Below, in pieces: positions 24,801-39,800 of a DNA stretch of 64,000 nt (the first letter of the stretch is position 1; each line of letters opens with the position of its first letter). This DNA is from Chelonoidis abingdonii (taxonomy: Eukaryota > Chordata > Testudines > Testudinidae): positions 146,225,429 to 146,289,428 of the forward strand of contig NC_133772.1 in NCBI RefSeq assembly GCF_003597395.2, read 5' to 3'. The notes under the pieces were generated by a model, which was not told the DNA's origin, searched no databases, and worked only from the letters and a program-made list of their open reading frames with translations. The position numbers were made by a program, and so were the translations under genes.

Positions 24801-27800
24801 TTCATTTTCAGTGACAATTTCCAAAATATGTTCCAAATCTTGTATCTGCAAATTACAGGATTAAAACATTTCATTTCAATTAAATTATATCAGATTGAAA
24901 GTGTTTCGCCGATTTAAACTCCCTGTTTTGATTGGAGTCCCTTGTAGGACTCAAGCATGGCAGTCTCTCCTTTCATACCCTAGCTGAAGACAGTATACAG
25001 ATATACAGAGCATACTAACAGTTGACAATGTCTATTCTAACAATGTCATGCCTGAAGGGGTAGGATTCAGGAATTTCTCTAACTGCCCATTCACAGTAAA
25101 TAGCTCTTTCCCCATTTGCTTCTATACCTCACATCATAATTTCTCCATACTTGGGTATGCTGACATATTCTCTAACAGAACAGTATTATCGAGCTCTTCT
25201 ATAGAGTTTTTCATCTGTAGATCTCAAAATGCTGTACAAAGGAGGTCAGTATCATTATCCCCATTTTACTAAGGGGGAAACTGAGTCACAAAGAGGGGAA
25301 GTGATATGCCCAAGGTCACCCAGCAAGTCTGGTGGTAGAACTGGGAACACAACCCAGGTCCAGTGTTCTATTCACTAGGCCACACTGCCTCCAACTCTGA
25401 GCCTGTTCCACAGATTATTTCTAGTTTCACCAGTGTGAAATAACTCTGATGCATTTATTTATATGTAATAGTAAACACATAATAAAATAAATAATAGCGA
25501 TATGCACCTTGAGAGTGGTTTTCATCCATTGGTCTTAAAGTTATTCTATAAGGAGAACATATTCCATCATTCCCATTTTCCAGAGGGGGCAGAGAGAAGT
25601 TAAGTGACCTGCCCCTGATCACACGGCTGGGAACAGAAGCCAGGGCTCCTGATTCCCAGGCTTGTGCCTCATCCACTAGACCACAGTTTTTCATAACAAA
25701 TGAGTGTGACTGGCGATATGCCAATCAGTCCTTTTAGTGCTTCCAATATCATTATGTTAAATGGAAATAGGCAGGGGGAGGATATTTTAGTATCCTGCCC
25801 CTTTTCAATCATGCTCCATAACGTGCAGAGGGATTGGACTCTTTTTAAACAGTATCTTTGTCCCTGTGGCTTCTGAGTGGGTCTTGGTCAACTACCTGCT
25901 CGCGCAGGACTATTTTTTACCACATACTGCCTACTATTTTCAATTTTAAATGTCTCAAGACGGGGGGTCCATATGGCTTTCCTTCAGCTCAACAGATCTC
26001 ACCATTATGATTCCCCCGCCCCAATATTCATCTAAATTCTCCTTTTCTGAATTTACTAATTATACCCGTTCTTACACAGGTGTGAAAACATCCACCTACT
26101 GTACCTTCCAGGACTGTTATGTGACTCAGCACATGTGAAAGTGCTTTGAGATCCTTGGGGGAAAGGTAGTATAGAAGCACAAAGGATTATAACACATGTA
26201 ATCAACAATGGAAGAAAAAAAAAGATATAAAACCATGAAATAGGAGCAAACCTTTCTGTTCAGAGACCCTTGCAGACTGTGCCACTGCAAGTTCATCTCA
26301 CCAAGATGCTCTGCAAATTCTGTCCTTTCATAGCGCTTGCTTTCTACATCGCAAGTGCTGATCTGCAACAGCGACTGGTTAACAAAATCAACTGTCCACT
26401 GTTTAAAGTTCATCTCCATCATGTATTCCTGAAAAATAGTTACGATGGCAATTTTAATTTCATAAACTCCATTAACTGCTGATTTATAGTATAATTCTGT
26501 GGTATTCAGAGAAAACTTCTTATTCTGAGCCACAGTATATTGCATTTCCTGAGAGATCCATTCTCCATTGTCTAAATCAAAGGTGGCCTTAGTTCGCAGC
26601 TAACAGACGTACAGCACGGGCTAAGATAGGTCCCTGCTTCTTTGTCCTTACCCACACAGATGGATCTTTTCAGAGATGATGATTCTGCCCAATAGTAAAT
26701 ACTAACTACAGCTAGGAAATGCCATTTATTTTCTTTGAAAGGAGGAAGAGTTGGGCAAATGAAAGCAGATTCTCTCTCTCTAAAATTGTAGTTGTTTATC
26801 ATGAAGACACAGTCCATTCACCAAACAGTACCATCCCGACTGGGGCCACTGGATGATATGGTAATAAAGATACAAATATCTTGGAGCCTATGAGACTGCA
26901 TGTCCCCCTCAGGAAGGAAGCTAGGAATATCCTTAAGTTTATCCTCGTGGAAAATTCTGGCGATATCTACAAGACAAGGCAGTGGTCAATTCTGTCATAA
27001 AGTGGTCCTAGGATATGAATGCTAGGAACATATTTTTAACTGTTAACCAGAACCAAGAAGCTGACCCCAAAAGTTCAAAGGGCTAAGAAGTACAGGATTA
27101 ATCTTCAAGAGTACACCAATGTTCTGAGCTGGAAGACTAAGTACTCAGCTGCCCTAAGGAACCTAGAAGTAAATGGATATTCTATTTGATTCTATTCTGG
27201 CTCTTAGACTGCATCCATTACTGTGGTACCTGAGCACCCTGGAGACAACTTGTTCTTCTGCTTGCGTATTTACCTTATATTTCTGAAGAAGATTTTTGAC
27301 TTGGGATGCGTTACTTTGCAAATTTACAGTGGCCTCATCATCTTCTTTTTGTTGTTCCACATGGCTCAGCCATGCCATTATTTCTGCGATGGCCTCACGA
27401 GACGGAAGCTTTTCCATCTGAAGCTGGAAATCAAATATATAATGATTCTTCTGTACTTAACTTGCTAGCAATATTAAATCAGACCATCAAGGAGGAGGGC
27501 AACTTTATTCCAAAAAGACCTCACATAATGTAATTATGTAAGTATGAACTTGCAAGTAAACCTTGATACTCAAATTTAGGATACGATTCAAACTTAAAAC
27601 AAGAAATTTGGACATCTCTGAAGTCTGGAATAAGATTGTTGTTGCTTGTTGAAACTAACCTTTATATAAAATATGACACTGATGTGCACAGGCAGAGTTA
27701 GGTAGAAATACAGTAATAATTAAGTCTCAGTACAATACTGAGGATGTTCCAAAAGTGAGTCAGATGGGTAATTGAGCCCTAAAGAAAGAAGTGCTTTCCT

Positions 27801-30800
27801 TGCATTATGTAGTGCTTGACTGAATCCAATCAGTAACATTTTAAAATAATTCTGCATGTAGCTTGGCTCAAATGAAGAAATGACTTGAGATTCCCTCCTT
27901 ACCTGGTGAAGTTTTTCTTGGATGGTTGGGAATTGAGTGATCAGTTCTGCCCATTTTTGCTCAAACTGTGCCAAAGATGATCTAAGCAGTGCAGCATCCA
28001 TTTGTTTCACGTGAAGAAGCTGGTTGCCAGTGCTTATGACAGATGACTTCAAGGATGATTTTTCATCTACTTCCTTAGAAAATAACTGAAATATACAGAG
28101 ATTTAACAAAACATATATTTTAAAACACACAGACACGGTCTCAATCACAAGAGGGACTGACTGGATGGGTTGCAATTCTGGTTACACTGAAACCTGGTAA
28201 AACTCATCTCATCTGATGGAAACTTGAAACCTGCTGAGGCTCAGTAAACCCCAGAGAAACTCTGAGCCACACAGGTGTCAGCCAAGACCTTTCTTCTCTA
28301 TCTTTCTGCAGGACCTTTTAACCCCAATATGCTGCCACTTACAACCCCTTTCACCTAACAGGACCCCTATATTTGGTGCTTTAGTCTCAGGTTGGAACTC
28401 CAATATCTTGAAAGACCCTCTCCTCTCCTGGCCATTTTCGGGGGGTTGAGGGGAATAAACTGCTGGTCCCCGCTCACCTATCAGGATCTTCAGGGTGCCC
28501 AGATCTCCTTGTCCCCTGTCTTTGAGGTGCTGGTTGGTTCATATCCACCCATCCAAAGAAATATCTTCAGCAGAGTTAAAGACCCCCAATCTCTCTCACC
28601 CACATTTAACAGCAGCAGCAGGACTGTGACATGCTGCCTCCCAGAAGAACCCTGGAGGCAGTGCAGTGCTACCCCACTTCATACTCAGGGCTGTGCCTTG
28701 CTGGCAGATTCTGGCCATATTGCAATATCATTTGGGTGGATTATTATCTGGCATCTAAACACTGCAGATTTTTTTGACTTACAAACAAGTTGTCTATATT
28801 GTTTCTGACAGTATGTAGGTCCTGTGACACATTGAGAGACTGCTCCTTCCAAAAATTCATTCTCTGCTGAGCAGACTCCAACCATTTGATTAACTTGTCT
28901 GAGTCTCTGTTGTAGCTATAGAAACAAAACAAAGCAGGTTAACAGACTAGAAATGACTCGATCCCTTAGTAGAGTCTATAACACATTTCTTTTCTCCTCT
29001 CAGAATTGTCCTTCCATCCACCTAAAGATGTATGCTGCTAGGCCTTACAGGTTTATACAGGATAGGATTCCCACCCTCCACTTCAGACAGCCTCTCTGTA
29101 GTAGCACAGAACTGATATATGACAACTCTGTTCTGCTGAAAGCATGCATATGTTGATTGAAGAAATAATCATCATATTTATGGTCTGTGAGAGACAGCCT
29201 CAGAGCTTCTGAGCCGCAAAAAACTCTCTTCCTGTATTGACCACATAATTGCATATGGATCTCAGGGACCCTGTTGAAGGCTTGGATCATCTGTGAAGAG
29301 GCAATGTCTTCACACTGGCTCAGACACCAGCCCCTGGTCTTTGACAGCACAGCTCCAGTGGGTACCCTCCATGTGCAGATCAGCGGAGAGCAATGTGGGC
29401 GTTAGTTAACAATTTTCATGTGCGAGTCAGAAGAGAATCCAGCTCACTCTCCCCTAGAGATGTTGGCCTTGCAGTGCCAACAGAAGTGATGATATTTTTG
29501 TCATAAAGGAAGCAAATATGACTGACTGCACACGGGAAGATCTATTCAGTAGGAAGATGAAATTTTTTATTTAAATAGTCACTTTTTTTTTTACTATAAT
29601 TGGACTTTTGTTTTCCACAAACAGAGGCACAAACTCTGTAGTTTAATTACATTGATCTCATGATTCAGGAAATATGGGTGCTGAAGAATCTGTGAGAAAC
29701 CCCAGATAGCAGTGGCTAACACTAATTGCCCCTTGAGTAAAAACTTACCTGACCAAAAGTCTGAGTAATGTTTGAAGTCTGTGCAGCTCATGGCCAACTT
29801 TTTTGGTTAAGGACAACCACAGTTCTTCTAGTTTCCCAATTTGGTTTACTAATTCAGGACAGCTCACAACAGTCATCAATTTCTTCCCTTCCTTCACCAT
29901 CTGGTAAAGTCTGGCATGTTTTTCATCAATGTTTCTTTTGGTTTGCTAGCAAAGTATAAATAGTTTGCACAACAACAGCGTATTTTAAAAGAGAAATATG
30001 GCTATTAAAACATGCACTTTATTCTCACAACTGGCATTTATTTTATTTTCTGTTATGAACAGTGGTAAGAATAATGGATACACAAGTTATTTTTCAAATT
30101 ACCTTGTGATGTAGCTTGACATGTCATGAAATAGCACGACATGGCTCCACCGCATGAAACAGAATTATTGTGGCCCATTTGAGGCATCTCGTAATACAAA
30201 TTCAAGTGATAATCTATGACACCTTGTGTTCATCACAGTTCGTTAAGGATTTTGATAAAGTCATTCCTTCTCAGTGCCAAATAATCTCATATCCATTTGT
30301 TTACTTTGGATTATGGACTTCTATAAAGGCACTACACAAATATGCACAGTCAGAAAATACTCCTTGTTATACATAAAATACTCTTGGATTGGTAAAAGGA
30401 TTTATTTGCAATTAGTCATGCACAGAATCAAGCCGTAGTGAAAACAAAACAAAATAGAATGCAGGAAACAGGGTACAAGTTTATAAACTTGACTCACTAT
30501 GGACATAAGGGTATGGGAGCTCCAATACTGCTAATACAACATGGTCCCTGAAGAGTGCAAAAGCCACATGCTGGCACAAAAAACAATTAACTGCCGCCAC
30601 TGTTTTAGGTGGAATAATACGCAAACCCATAACTATTGTGTTTTTTCTACATGCTGTGTTCTACCTAAAATCATTCCTTCTCCTAACAGAAATAAGTCCA
30701 AGAAACAAACATGCCTCTTCAGTTAAGGTAGGTTAGTCTTCCACACTTTCAGCCTCAGCCCTCAGAAGACAATGGAAAGACTCCCCAGGAATGAGGATTA

Positions 30801-33800
30801 GCCCTAAGCATGTATCACTCAGTCTAAGGAGCATCAGCAGACAAACATATTAACAGGATACATTATGTGTTTTAAACTCATTTATATTAACTCAAGAACT
30901 GTATCGTCCTAAGTGAGGGTGCAGTTCTGCCTTCAGATACACAGCACTTCTCTGATGTTTAGAACAAATTATCAAATGTCTACCTGCCTTTCTCCAGAAA
31001 ACGAACTTTATTTTCCTTGGAAAAGAGGAGAATTCAAGGTGATTTAACGGTACTTCCCAGAATTTTGGAAGAGGTTGATAGAATTGATAGACTTCTCACT
31101 ACAAAGAGCAGATCAAATATTTGGAAACACTGGCCTGATTCTCACCTCACATGGGTGAGAGTTGAATAAGGCTCTCAATCTCTGTGTATCACTGGAGTAT
31201 ATATTTGAATGCCAGCTTTTAGAGCAGCTGCAGGGACTCTCTCTTCGTAAATGAACTAATTGAAACTGGTGGCTACAAATACCTCTTTTCCCAGTACTTT
31301 TAAAAGGTATAAAAAGCTTTGTTTTCATATGGAAATGTACATTTGGGCACAGACTATAGTTGCTACCTTGGCTAAGAGGGAGATGAGAAGGACCCTGTTT
31401 GGAGGACATTAAGCATGTGCTAAGCAGATATTTCTAAAACAGTATTTTTGCCATATACAGTGTATCATGATCCTACCCAAAAAAAGGTGATTAAACAGAA
31501 ATAAATAAAAATACCTGGAGAAGGGTAATCCTCTCCATTAATCTTTCTTCTGTCTCTTCTACCAAATTCACAGAAGGCACTGCAGAAGCAAGTGCCTCTA
31601 ATTCTTTGTTGAAAGGTACAGAGTCCTCATCAAATTCTGTCCATTCCTAAAACAAAAGCCATATGTTAATATAGTGTACCTCTTATTCTATGCTTATGCT
31701 AAACATTGAAAATGCTGATGCTTTAACACTTATTAGTTCAACCAACAAAACAGAATGTCAAAACGAGAGTATGTAGAGAGAACATATATTAAAGAGAGTA
31801 GCTTCTACATGATCTGAGGATTTCAGTTAACACCCAAGTGATTTCTCACTCAAAAACTGTTCATGATTTTTTTTTAAAACTTGGGTTTTTAAAACTTTTT
31901 TTCATTGTAATGTACTATTGGTATTTCTGTGCCACACAGGTCTTTAGTCTCAGTCTGGGTGTTCAGGAAGTACCACAGGCATGTTACAGGAATTTCCATT
32001 CATGTTGGAGGGAGGGAAGGCAATTCCACATTTCAGGGGAAAGAGATGAATTAGTAACACTCAGAGCGTGAACAGTTGGTCGCTGCCCTCAAACAGACAT
32101 GGCTAGTAGATAGCTGCTGGCCAGAGTATCTCTAGCATAGAAAGGGTTCCATTTTCCATACCAGGTTTTTCTAATCCATTACCTTTAATAAACTCTCTAT
32201 GCGTATGCCATATTGGAAAGCCTTCTGTTCCAGCAATCTGACATCTTCCACCAGGTCAGTCCAGAATTTCTCTCTCTTTTGTAATGTAGCAGGAGCCATC
32301 TTCTTGGAATACGATTGCACAACATGCACATGAGCGATGAGCTTGTGAAAAAAGCCCTGAAAAACCAGCATTTTTACATGTTTCAAGCCTATTTTTCTGT
32401 TTTATAGCAAGTGCTCCATCGAAATCAGATTCTTTGTATTACTTGAGGACATCTGTTCTGATTTTAATCATAAATAATAATGACACTTTGCATTCATTAT
32501 ATACTGCTTCATCCAAGGACCTCAAACACACTTGTGAACCAGGTAAATAATATTCTTTATACTATAGTGATGTGTTAGCTGAAGTAAGGGATGGATTGGG
32601 GCAGACCTTATATGGCATTGCAGGGCTGGGGAGCTCAATTAGTTTGTCACAAGAGCAGTTCCTGCACCCAATGAAACAGTAAATGCTCCTTCTCCATGAT
32701 CCCAGGAGCTCAGCACCCAAATGGGGCAGGGAGGAGCACACAGGAAGGGCACAAAGAAGATCCAGAGAGGGCTGGTCACATTGGCACACAGTCGGAGCTC
32801 CCTCCATACCATCACCTGCTCATCCCAGTGGCTAAAAGCCATGGTCTGCCCCAGAGACTTGCCAAGGTCACACAGAAAGTTAACACCTGGGAGTAGAACG
32901 CAGGAGCCCCTATGCCCATATCCCTGCTCACTCCACAAGGCTGCACACTCTTCCTTAATTAACTTTACCATAGATTTACAAAATACTGGATATATAATAA
33001 AACATCTTCCTGACACTTTGATGCATTCCGAGGTAGCTCGAACCAGGGATAAATGGATCAGCAAACCCAGACCCCGATCCAAAGAGGTCCCCAAAACTGT
33101 GCGTTTCCATCTAGGAATGACCACACTTGCCAGCTGGGGCAGAACATGTATTCTGTGTATCTTGTCTTGCTTCCTCTCTGCCCTAACCGTCGCATCCCCT
33201 CCCCTCTCATGTCCCATTCCCCCGAGGTGACCAAACAACAACAACAAAACCCTTTGCAACAAACCAATCAGCAGAGTGGGGAAAAAAGAAAAAGCCCAGC
33301 AGCATGAAAACAGCCTCTTTACTTACTGTTTTTGAAAACATTTTATCTATCTCAAAATATTTACTGCGTTTACTTCAAGTACCTCAGACTCTCTCTTATG
33401 CTAGGAGAAATAGTAATAACTATTCAGCAATGATATTTGAGAAAAGTCAGTCACAGAAAGTCATACTCTACAATGATTCGAGCCGTGCTGTGTTGCATGT
33501 GCTGTACCTTGTGATTTTGCAGGTGAGACTGTAAGGTAGCTCTACTTTTGGCGAGCTGCTTTGGGTCCTGCGCAAGCTTCTCTCGTCCAATGTCTACCAA
33601 TTCTGCCAGCCCACAAATCAAGGCTTCGTACTGGCTCTCGCTGACGAAAGGAGAGTTTAGCTCCGCATACTTGGCTCTCAGAACCCCCCAGATATCATTC
33701 ATAACATCCTAGGAATTAAACAAAATTCAATGAGCTTATTTCTTGCAAGATATAAACCAAACTAGAGACCTGCATGCACCATTTCTACAGTATCGTATAG

Positions 33801-36800
33801 TGCCAGGATGCCAGATGGCCCTAAACTTTTCACTGCTAAAGTGTCTCGTTTTGAAGAATCAAATCTCGCAGGATAGAATGTTGATTGCTCTGTATTCTTA
33901 CCTCTAATTTATCAACTTCATGGATCAGAGCAACAGGTAACTGAAATCTCTCCCCATGATCTCTCAGTTTTGCTATTTGGGCCTCATAGTTGTGTAGCTC
34001 CAACGCATATGTATCAGTTTTCTGAATAAAAGATATAATAAGAATTAAGTGAAGTTTTGTTCCTTCAGGTTTTACACTATTATTATCGGTATTATGATAG
34101 CAGTTAAAGATTGGGACTTAATTGTGCTAGGCACTTACAAACACACAGTGAAAGAGTCCCTATCTCAAAAACTTACAATTTAAATATACAAGACCTACAG
34201 GGGAAACAGAAGGAAAGTGACCTGCCCCAGGTCATACAGTCAGCCAGTAGCAGAGCCAGGAAAATAATCCAGATCTCCCAGTTCAGTGTCCTATGAACTG
34301 GGCCATGCACAGTTATTTTTACTAAATCAGTACTAGTCATAATAAAAACACATCATCACTTCTGAGGGTGCAGAATTTTGTTTTCCAGTGAACACTAGAG
34401 ATCTGGTGTAGGGAGTTCTCTGAAATAAGGGAAGTTTTAGATTTGCATGATTTTCAGATTTAGCAGGATAGGTGTTGGGACATCTCCGAGAGGTAAGCGG
34501 CTGTTGTACGGTCTGGAAAGGGCATGCAATCTGCCCTCAGCTGAACTATCTTGTCATCTTGTCTGTCCTTCCCTCGGGTCTTTTAAGCCCTTAACTAGGA
34601 GAAGGTAGGTTAACTGATTCATGTACCATGCTACGAATGCTATGGTATTTGTTGCATTTGTTAACATCCGTTTACTAGGTATTCCTTATGTGATTACTTA
34701 AACTGCTGGGAGGTTTGAAATAAATACTAGTGTCCCCTCTCCCATAAGGGGAAGCTCAAGGGACTTTCTAATTAAGGCTGTTACATACAAAGGGCTGTAT
34801 TTTGTGCTTGTGTGTATTTTGTGTATCTTGTCTTGCTTCCTTTCTGCCCTAACCTGTCTGGTTGGGGTGACTTACACCCCAACGGAATCAAAGAATGAGT
34901 GAGGCCTGTGTTTCAGCTAGTGCCAGGACTGCAATCCAGCCCAGCTGTTGCATGGAGGCATAGTGTGTGTGCGTATGGGGAGTGGTTCATTGGGCCTTCT
35001 CCCCCACATTTGCACACCTGACAGCATGAGCCAGCCCTTAGAAAATATGAAATTATTTATCACATTATTTTTTTCTCATATTATTTCTCAAATTATTTCT
35101 CACAAAACAAACCAGGTAATATTGTCCAGTGCTAGATAATTTTGCCTTAACTTAGTATTTTGAGTTAATTACCCGAAGTTGTTCAGCAACATTATGCCCA
35201 CGTATTGCATTCAAGGTTTGTTGCAGAGTAGATTTTTTCTCAATTAACTGATCATACAACAGCCTGATTTCATTCTGTGAAGAGATAATAGCAGGAGCAA
35301 ACTCAGAAGTGTATTCAATGATAAATGGCAGTGATAAATCTCATACAATGAAAAGACACAAATGGTGATTCAGCATGGCACTTTGATCACTCGTTTTTTA
35401 CATGGTCTGGGCTCGATTCTGGAATCACTGGGTGAAATTCTACAGTCTGTATTCATCATAGAAACATGTGGCTGGAAAGGATTTTCTAAACCTTTTATCA
35501 TTTGTGTTGCTCTGGACTCTCTCCAGGTTGTCCACATCTTTCTTGAAATGTGGTACCCAGAACTAGACTTAGTACTGCAGTTGAGGCCTCACCACTGCCA
35601 AGTAAAGCAAGATAATTACCTCCCATGTCTTACATATGACACTCCTGTTAATACACCCCGGAATGATTTTTGTCTTTTTTTTAACCGCATCACATTGCTG
35701 ACGCATATTCAATTTGTGATCCACTATAACCTCCAGATCCTTTTCTGCAGTACTACTGCTTGAACAGCTAGTCTCCATTTTGTATTAATGTTTAGATTTT
35801 TCCTCCCTCAATGAAGTACTTTGCACTTGCCTTTATTCAATTTATCTTGTTGATTTTAGACTAAATTCTACAATTTCTCAAGGTCCTTTTGAATTCTAAC
35901 CCTGTCTTCCAAAGGGCTTGTAACCCTTCCCAGCTCGGTATCATCTGCACATTATATAAGCATGCGCTCCACTCCATTATCCAAATCATTAATGAAAATA
36001 TTGAATAGTACCAGACCCAGGGCAGACCTTCATGGGACCCCACTAGATATAGCCTGTCAGTTTGACAAAGAATAATCGATAATTACTCTTTGAGTACAGT
36101 CTTTCAACCAGTTTTGCTCTCACCTTACAGTAATTTCATGTAGACCACAATTCCCTAGTTTGCTTATGAGAATGTCCTTTGGGACTGTGTCAAAAGCCTT
36201 TCTAAAATCAAGATATATCATGTCTACTGCTTCCCCCAATCCACAGCCCTGTCGGAGGAGGGAATTAGGTTGGTTTGGTCTGATTTGTTCTTCACAAATC
36301 CATGATGGGTATCACTAGATCCTTACAAATTGACTGTTTAATAATTTGTTCCAGTATCTTTCCATGTATCAAAGTTAGGCTGTTTGGTCTTTAATTCCTC
36401 AAGTCTTCTTAGTTCCCCTTTTTAAAGATAATTCCTGTTTGCCCTTCTTCAGTCCTCATCCATCCTCCACAAGTATGGACCTAAGATCCCCTGTACGCCA
36501 ACTGGCAAAGGGCACACCCAATACACTGTTAACAGAACATATAGCCATATATATGTTCTGTAAGGTTTCATATAAAAATAGGTGACTCGCTGGTCATTAA
36601 TAATATTGTATGATTTATGTCCACTTAGTGTGTAAAGAATTATGTATGTATGCTGGAAATATGTTACTAAACTATGTTCAGACCACGCAATTTGAATAGA
36701 GAGGATAAACAAGTTTGTCATAGCCAACGGAATGTTGTTTCTTCTTCGAGTGCTTGCTCATATCGATTCCAATTAGGTGTGCGCATGCCGCGTGCACGTT

Positions 36801-39800
36801 CGTCGGAAGATTTTTACCCTAGCAACACTTGGTGGGTCAGCTGGGTCGCCCCCTAGAGTGGTGCCGCCATGGCGCCGGATATATACCCCTGCCGACCCAA
36901 CGGCCCTTCAGTTCCTTCTTACTGCCTGTGTCGGTCGTTGGAACAGTGGAGCGCGTCTTAGCTGATCTCCACTTCCCTAGCTACTCGTAGTTCTCTCATT
37001 ATTCTGTGTATATAGTTGAAATTTCTATAGTTGCAGTGAATTTTTATTCGTTTTTATAACACTGTTAGTGTATATAGTTAAGAGGGGTTCGGGGATTAGC
37101 CCCTTCCCCGCACCCGGTGCCGGGGCCCATGCCCGGTTCACTGGGTTTCAAACCATGCTCGGCCTGTCACAGATCCTTCCTGTCTCACGAGTGGTCGATT
37201 CGTCCGGACATTATTCGTTCTGTTTTCCGGAAGTGGGACTTTCCCCAGATAGACCTCTTCGCTTCCCGCGAGAACAGGAAATGCCAGCTGTTCTGCTCCT
37301 TCCAAGGCCTCGCCCCGGGCTCAATCTTGGACGCTTTCCTGATGCCGTGGACAAGCCAACTGCTTTACGCCTTTCCACCGTTCCCGCTGGTTCACAGGGT
37401 CCTGATAAAGCTCCGCAGGGACAGAGCTCGCTTGATCATGATCGCTCCAGCCTGGCCCAGGCAGCACTGGTACACCATGCTGCTCGACCTGTCGATAGCC
37501 AACCCAATTACCCTGCCTCTTCGCCCAGACCTCATAACTCAAGACCACGGCAGACTTCACCACCCAGACCTGCAGTCCCTTCACCTCACAGCATGGCTGC
37601 TGCATGGTTAAGCCAGTCAGAGTTAAGTTGCTATGCCTCAGTACAACAAGTACTCCTCGGTAGCAGGAAACCTTCCACTCAGTCAACGCATCTGGCCAAG
37701 TGAAAGCGTTTCTCATGCTGGTGTGAAACGCATGATGTTACTCCCACCGAGGTCTCGATCCCCACCATCTTGGACTACCTCTGGTCTCTCAAACAACAGG
37801 GCCTAGTGATATCATCATTGAGGGTGCACTTGGCAGCCATCTCTACCTTCCACCCAGGAGAAAGTGGCTGCTCCGTGTTCTCACACCCTATGGTTTCTAG
37901 GTTCCTCAAGGGCTTGGACCGCCTATACCCCCAAGTACACCGTCCCGCCCCAACCTGGGACCTCAACCTGGTTCTAACCAGACTTATGTCTGCCCCTTTC
38001 GAGCTGTTAGCAACCTGCTTGCTACTATACCTGTCCTGGAAGACAGCTTTCCTTGTAGCCATTACATCGGCCAGACGAGTCTCCAAGCTTAGGGCTCTCA
38101 CGGTGCACCCACCGTATACTGTGTTTCACAAGGACAAGGTGCAGTTGTGATCACACCCTGCTTTCCTCCCTAAACTGGTATCGGCCTTTCATATCAACCA
38201 GGATATCTTTCTTCCGGTCTTCTTCCCGAAGCCACACCCGTCACGACGGGAACAACAACTGCACTCCCTAGACGTCCGTAGAGTGCTCGCATTTTATATC
38301 GAGCGGACAAAACCCTTTTGTAAAATGCCCCAACTCTTCATCGCGGTGGCAGACCGAATGAAGGGCCTATCTGTCTCCTCCCAGAGGATCTCATCTTGGG
38401 TGACAGCGTCCCCTTGAGCCACCTCACTGCACATTCTACCAGGGCTCAGGCTTCATCTGCCATCTTCCTGGCTCATGTACCCATCCAGGAGATATGTCGC
38501 GCAGTTACCTCGCCCTTCGTCCACACCTTTGCCTCACATTACGCTCTGGTTCAACAGTCCAGAGATGTTGCAGCCTTTGGCTCAGCAGTTCTGCATTCTG
38601 CAACCTCTCACTCCAACCCACCGCCTAGGTAAGGCTTGGGAATCACCTAATTGGAATCGATATGAGCAAGCATTCGAAGAAGAAAAGACGGTTACTCACC
38701 TCTCGCTGCTGTTCTTCAAGATGTGTTGCTCATATCCATTCCAAACCCACCCTCCTTCCCCTCTGTTGGAGTAGCTGGCAAGAAAGAACTGAAGGGCCGT
38801 TGGATCGGCAGGAGTATATATCCGGTGCCATAGCTGCGCCACTCTAGGGGGCGACCCAGCCGACCCACCGAGTGTTGCTAGGGTAAAAATCTTCTGACGA
38901 ACATGCACGCGGCGCGTGCACACCTAATTGAAATGGATATGAGCAACACATCTCGAAGAACAACAGTTACAAAGGTGAGTAACCGTCTTTTCACCAGCTT
39001 GCCTTTCTCTCCAATGTAAATTGAGCAAAGTGAGGCCAGATACAATGGAAGTACATTTACATCTAAGGGAAACAAAGTAATTAAGCCAATCAGAAAAACA
39101 AATTGACCAGAGGATGAGGAAGACAGCATGGCATCTACACTCTAGCTGGGTCTGGGTTTACTTTGCAAAAATACATTTCAGAGGTTTACTGGACTATAAA
39201 AAGCAGAGAGAACCCCTTAGTTATTCATCAAAGGGAACAGTACCCTCTGACATGGAAGTTGGATCCTCTGGCCTGGAGTGCTGGAAATGCTGGTACGTAA
39301 CCTGATGTAAGTGAGAAAACTGATTAGGCAAAGACTGCAACTTCCTAAAATTAAGTTTTAGTCAATAAGAAGCATGTTTTGCTTTGTTTGTAACCATTTC
39401 TGTCTGTTTTTCTCTTTTTTGTTCTTTGTTAATAAACTTCTTTTTAGTTTTAGTATAAACAATCTCAGCGTCATTATATTGAAGTACAGAGTGAGTTCTC
39501 AGCTAACCTAACAGGCTAGTGCATTCACTGTCTCTTTGCAGCCAGAGAACTTAATAATTTCTGTAAGCGCCAAATGAATGGGACTGGTCACTACAGAGAG
39601 ACATCTCTGGGGTACTTGGGAACTGGGGTTCACTGATCACTACCTGCAAGGCAAGGTTAAGACTGGCAGAGTCTTGAGGAGTTTGCTGGTGAACTGGACA
39701 AATTCGTGTGGTAGGGAGATGACACACAGTCTAATCTGCAGCAAAACTCTCACTTGCTTAGGCAGAGGGGTAACTCAGTAGCTTTCAGTTCTGAGCTGTG

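Larger units (their letters stand above)
36741..38991 (+). mobile_element. DIRS-type retrotransposon lacking reverse transcriptase
   Basis: Inverted terminal repeats of about 165 bp: 36753-36919 and the reverse complement of 38782-38946 (shared tgctcatat, gatttttaccctagcaacac, cgccccctagagtgg, ggatatatac). An internal complementary region at 38646-38685 is the inverse of the left end (cttcttcgagtgcttgctca). This arrangement defines DIRS elements. The interior goes from the left repeat straight to the RNase H/linker domain (37117-37611) and the tyrosine recombinase (about 37568-38600); gag and reverse transcriptase are missing. Confidence 0.88.

Noticed and set aside
36450..36730. A 92-codon minus-strand frame at 36449-36727
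   Set aside because: It crosses the CR1/LTR-like border, so it is a chance frame.
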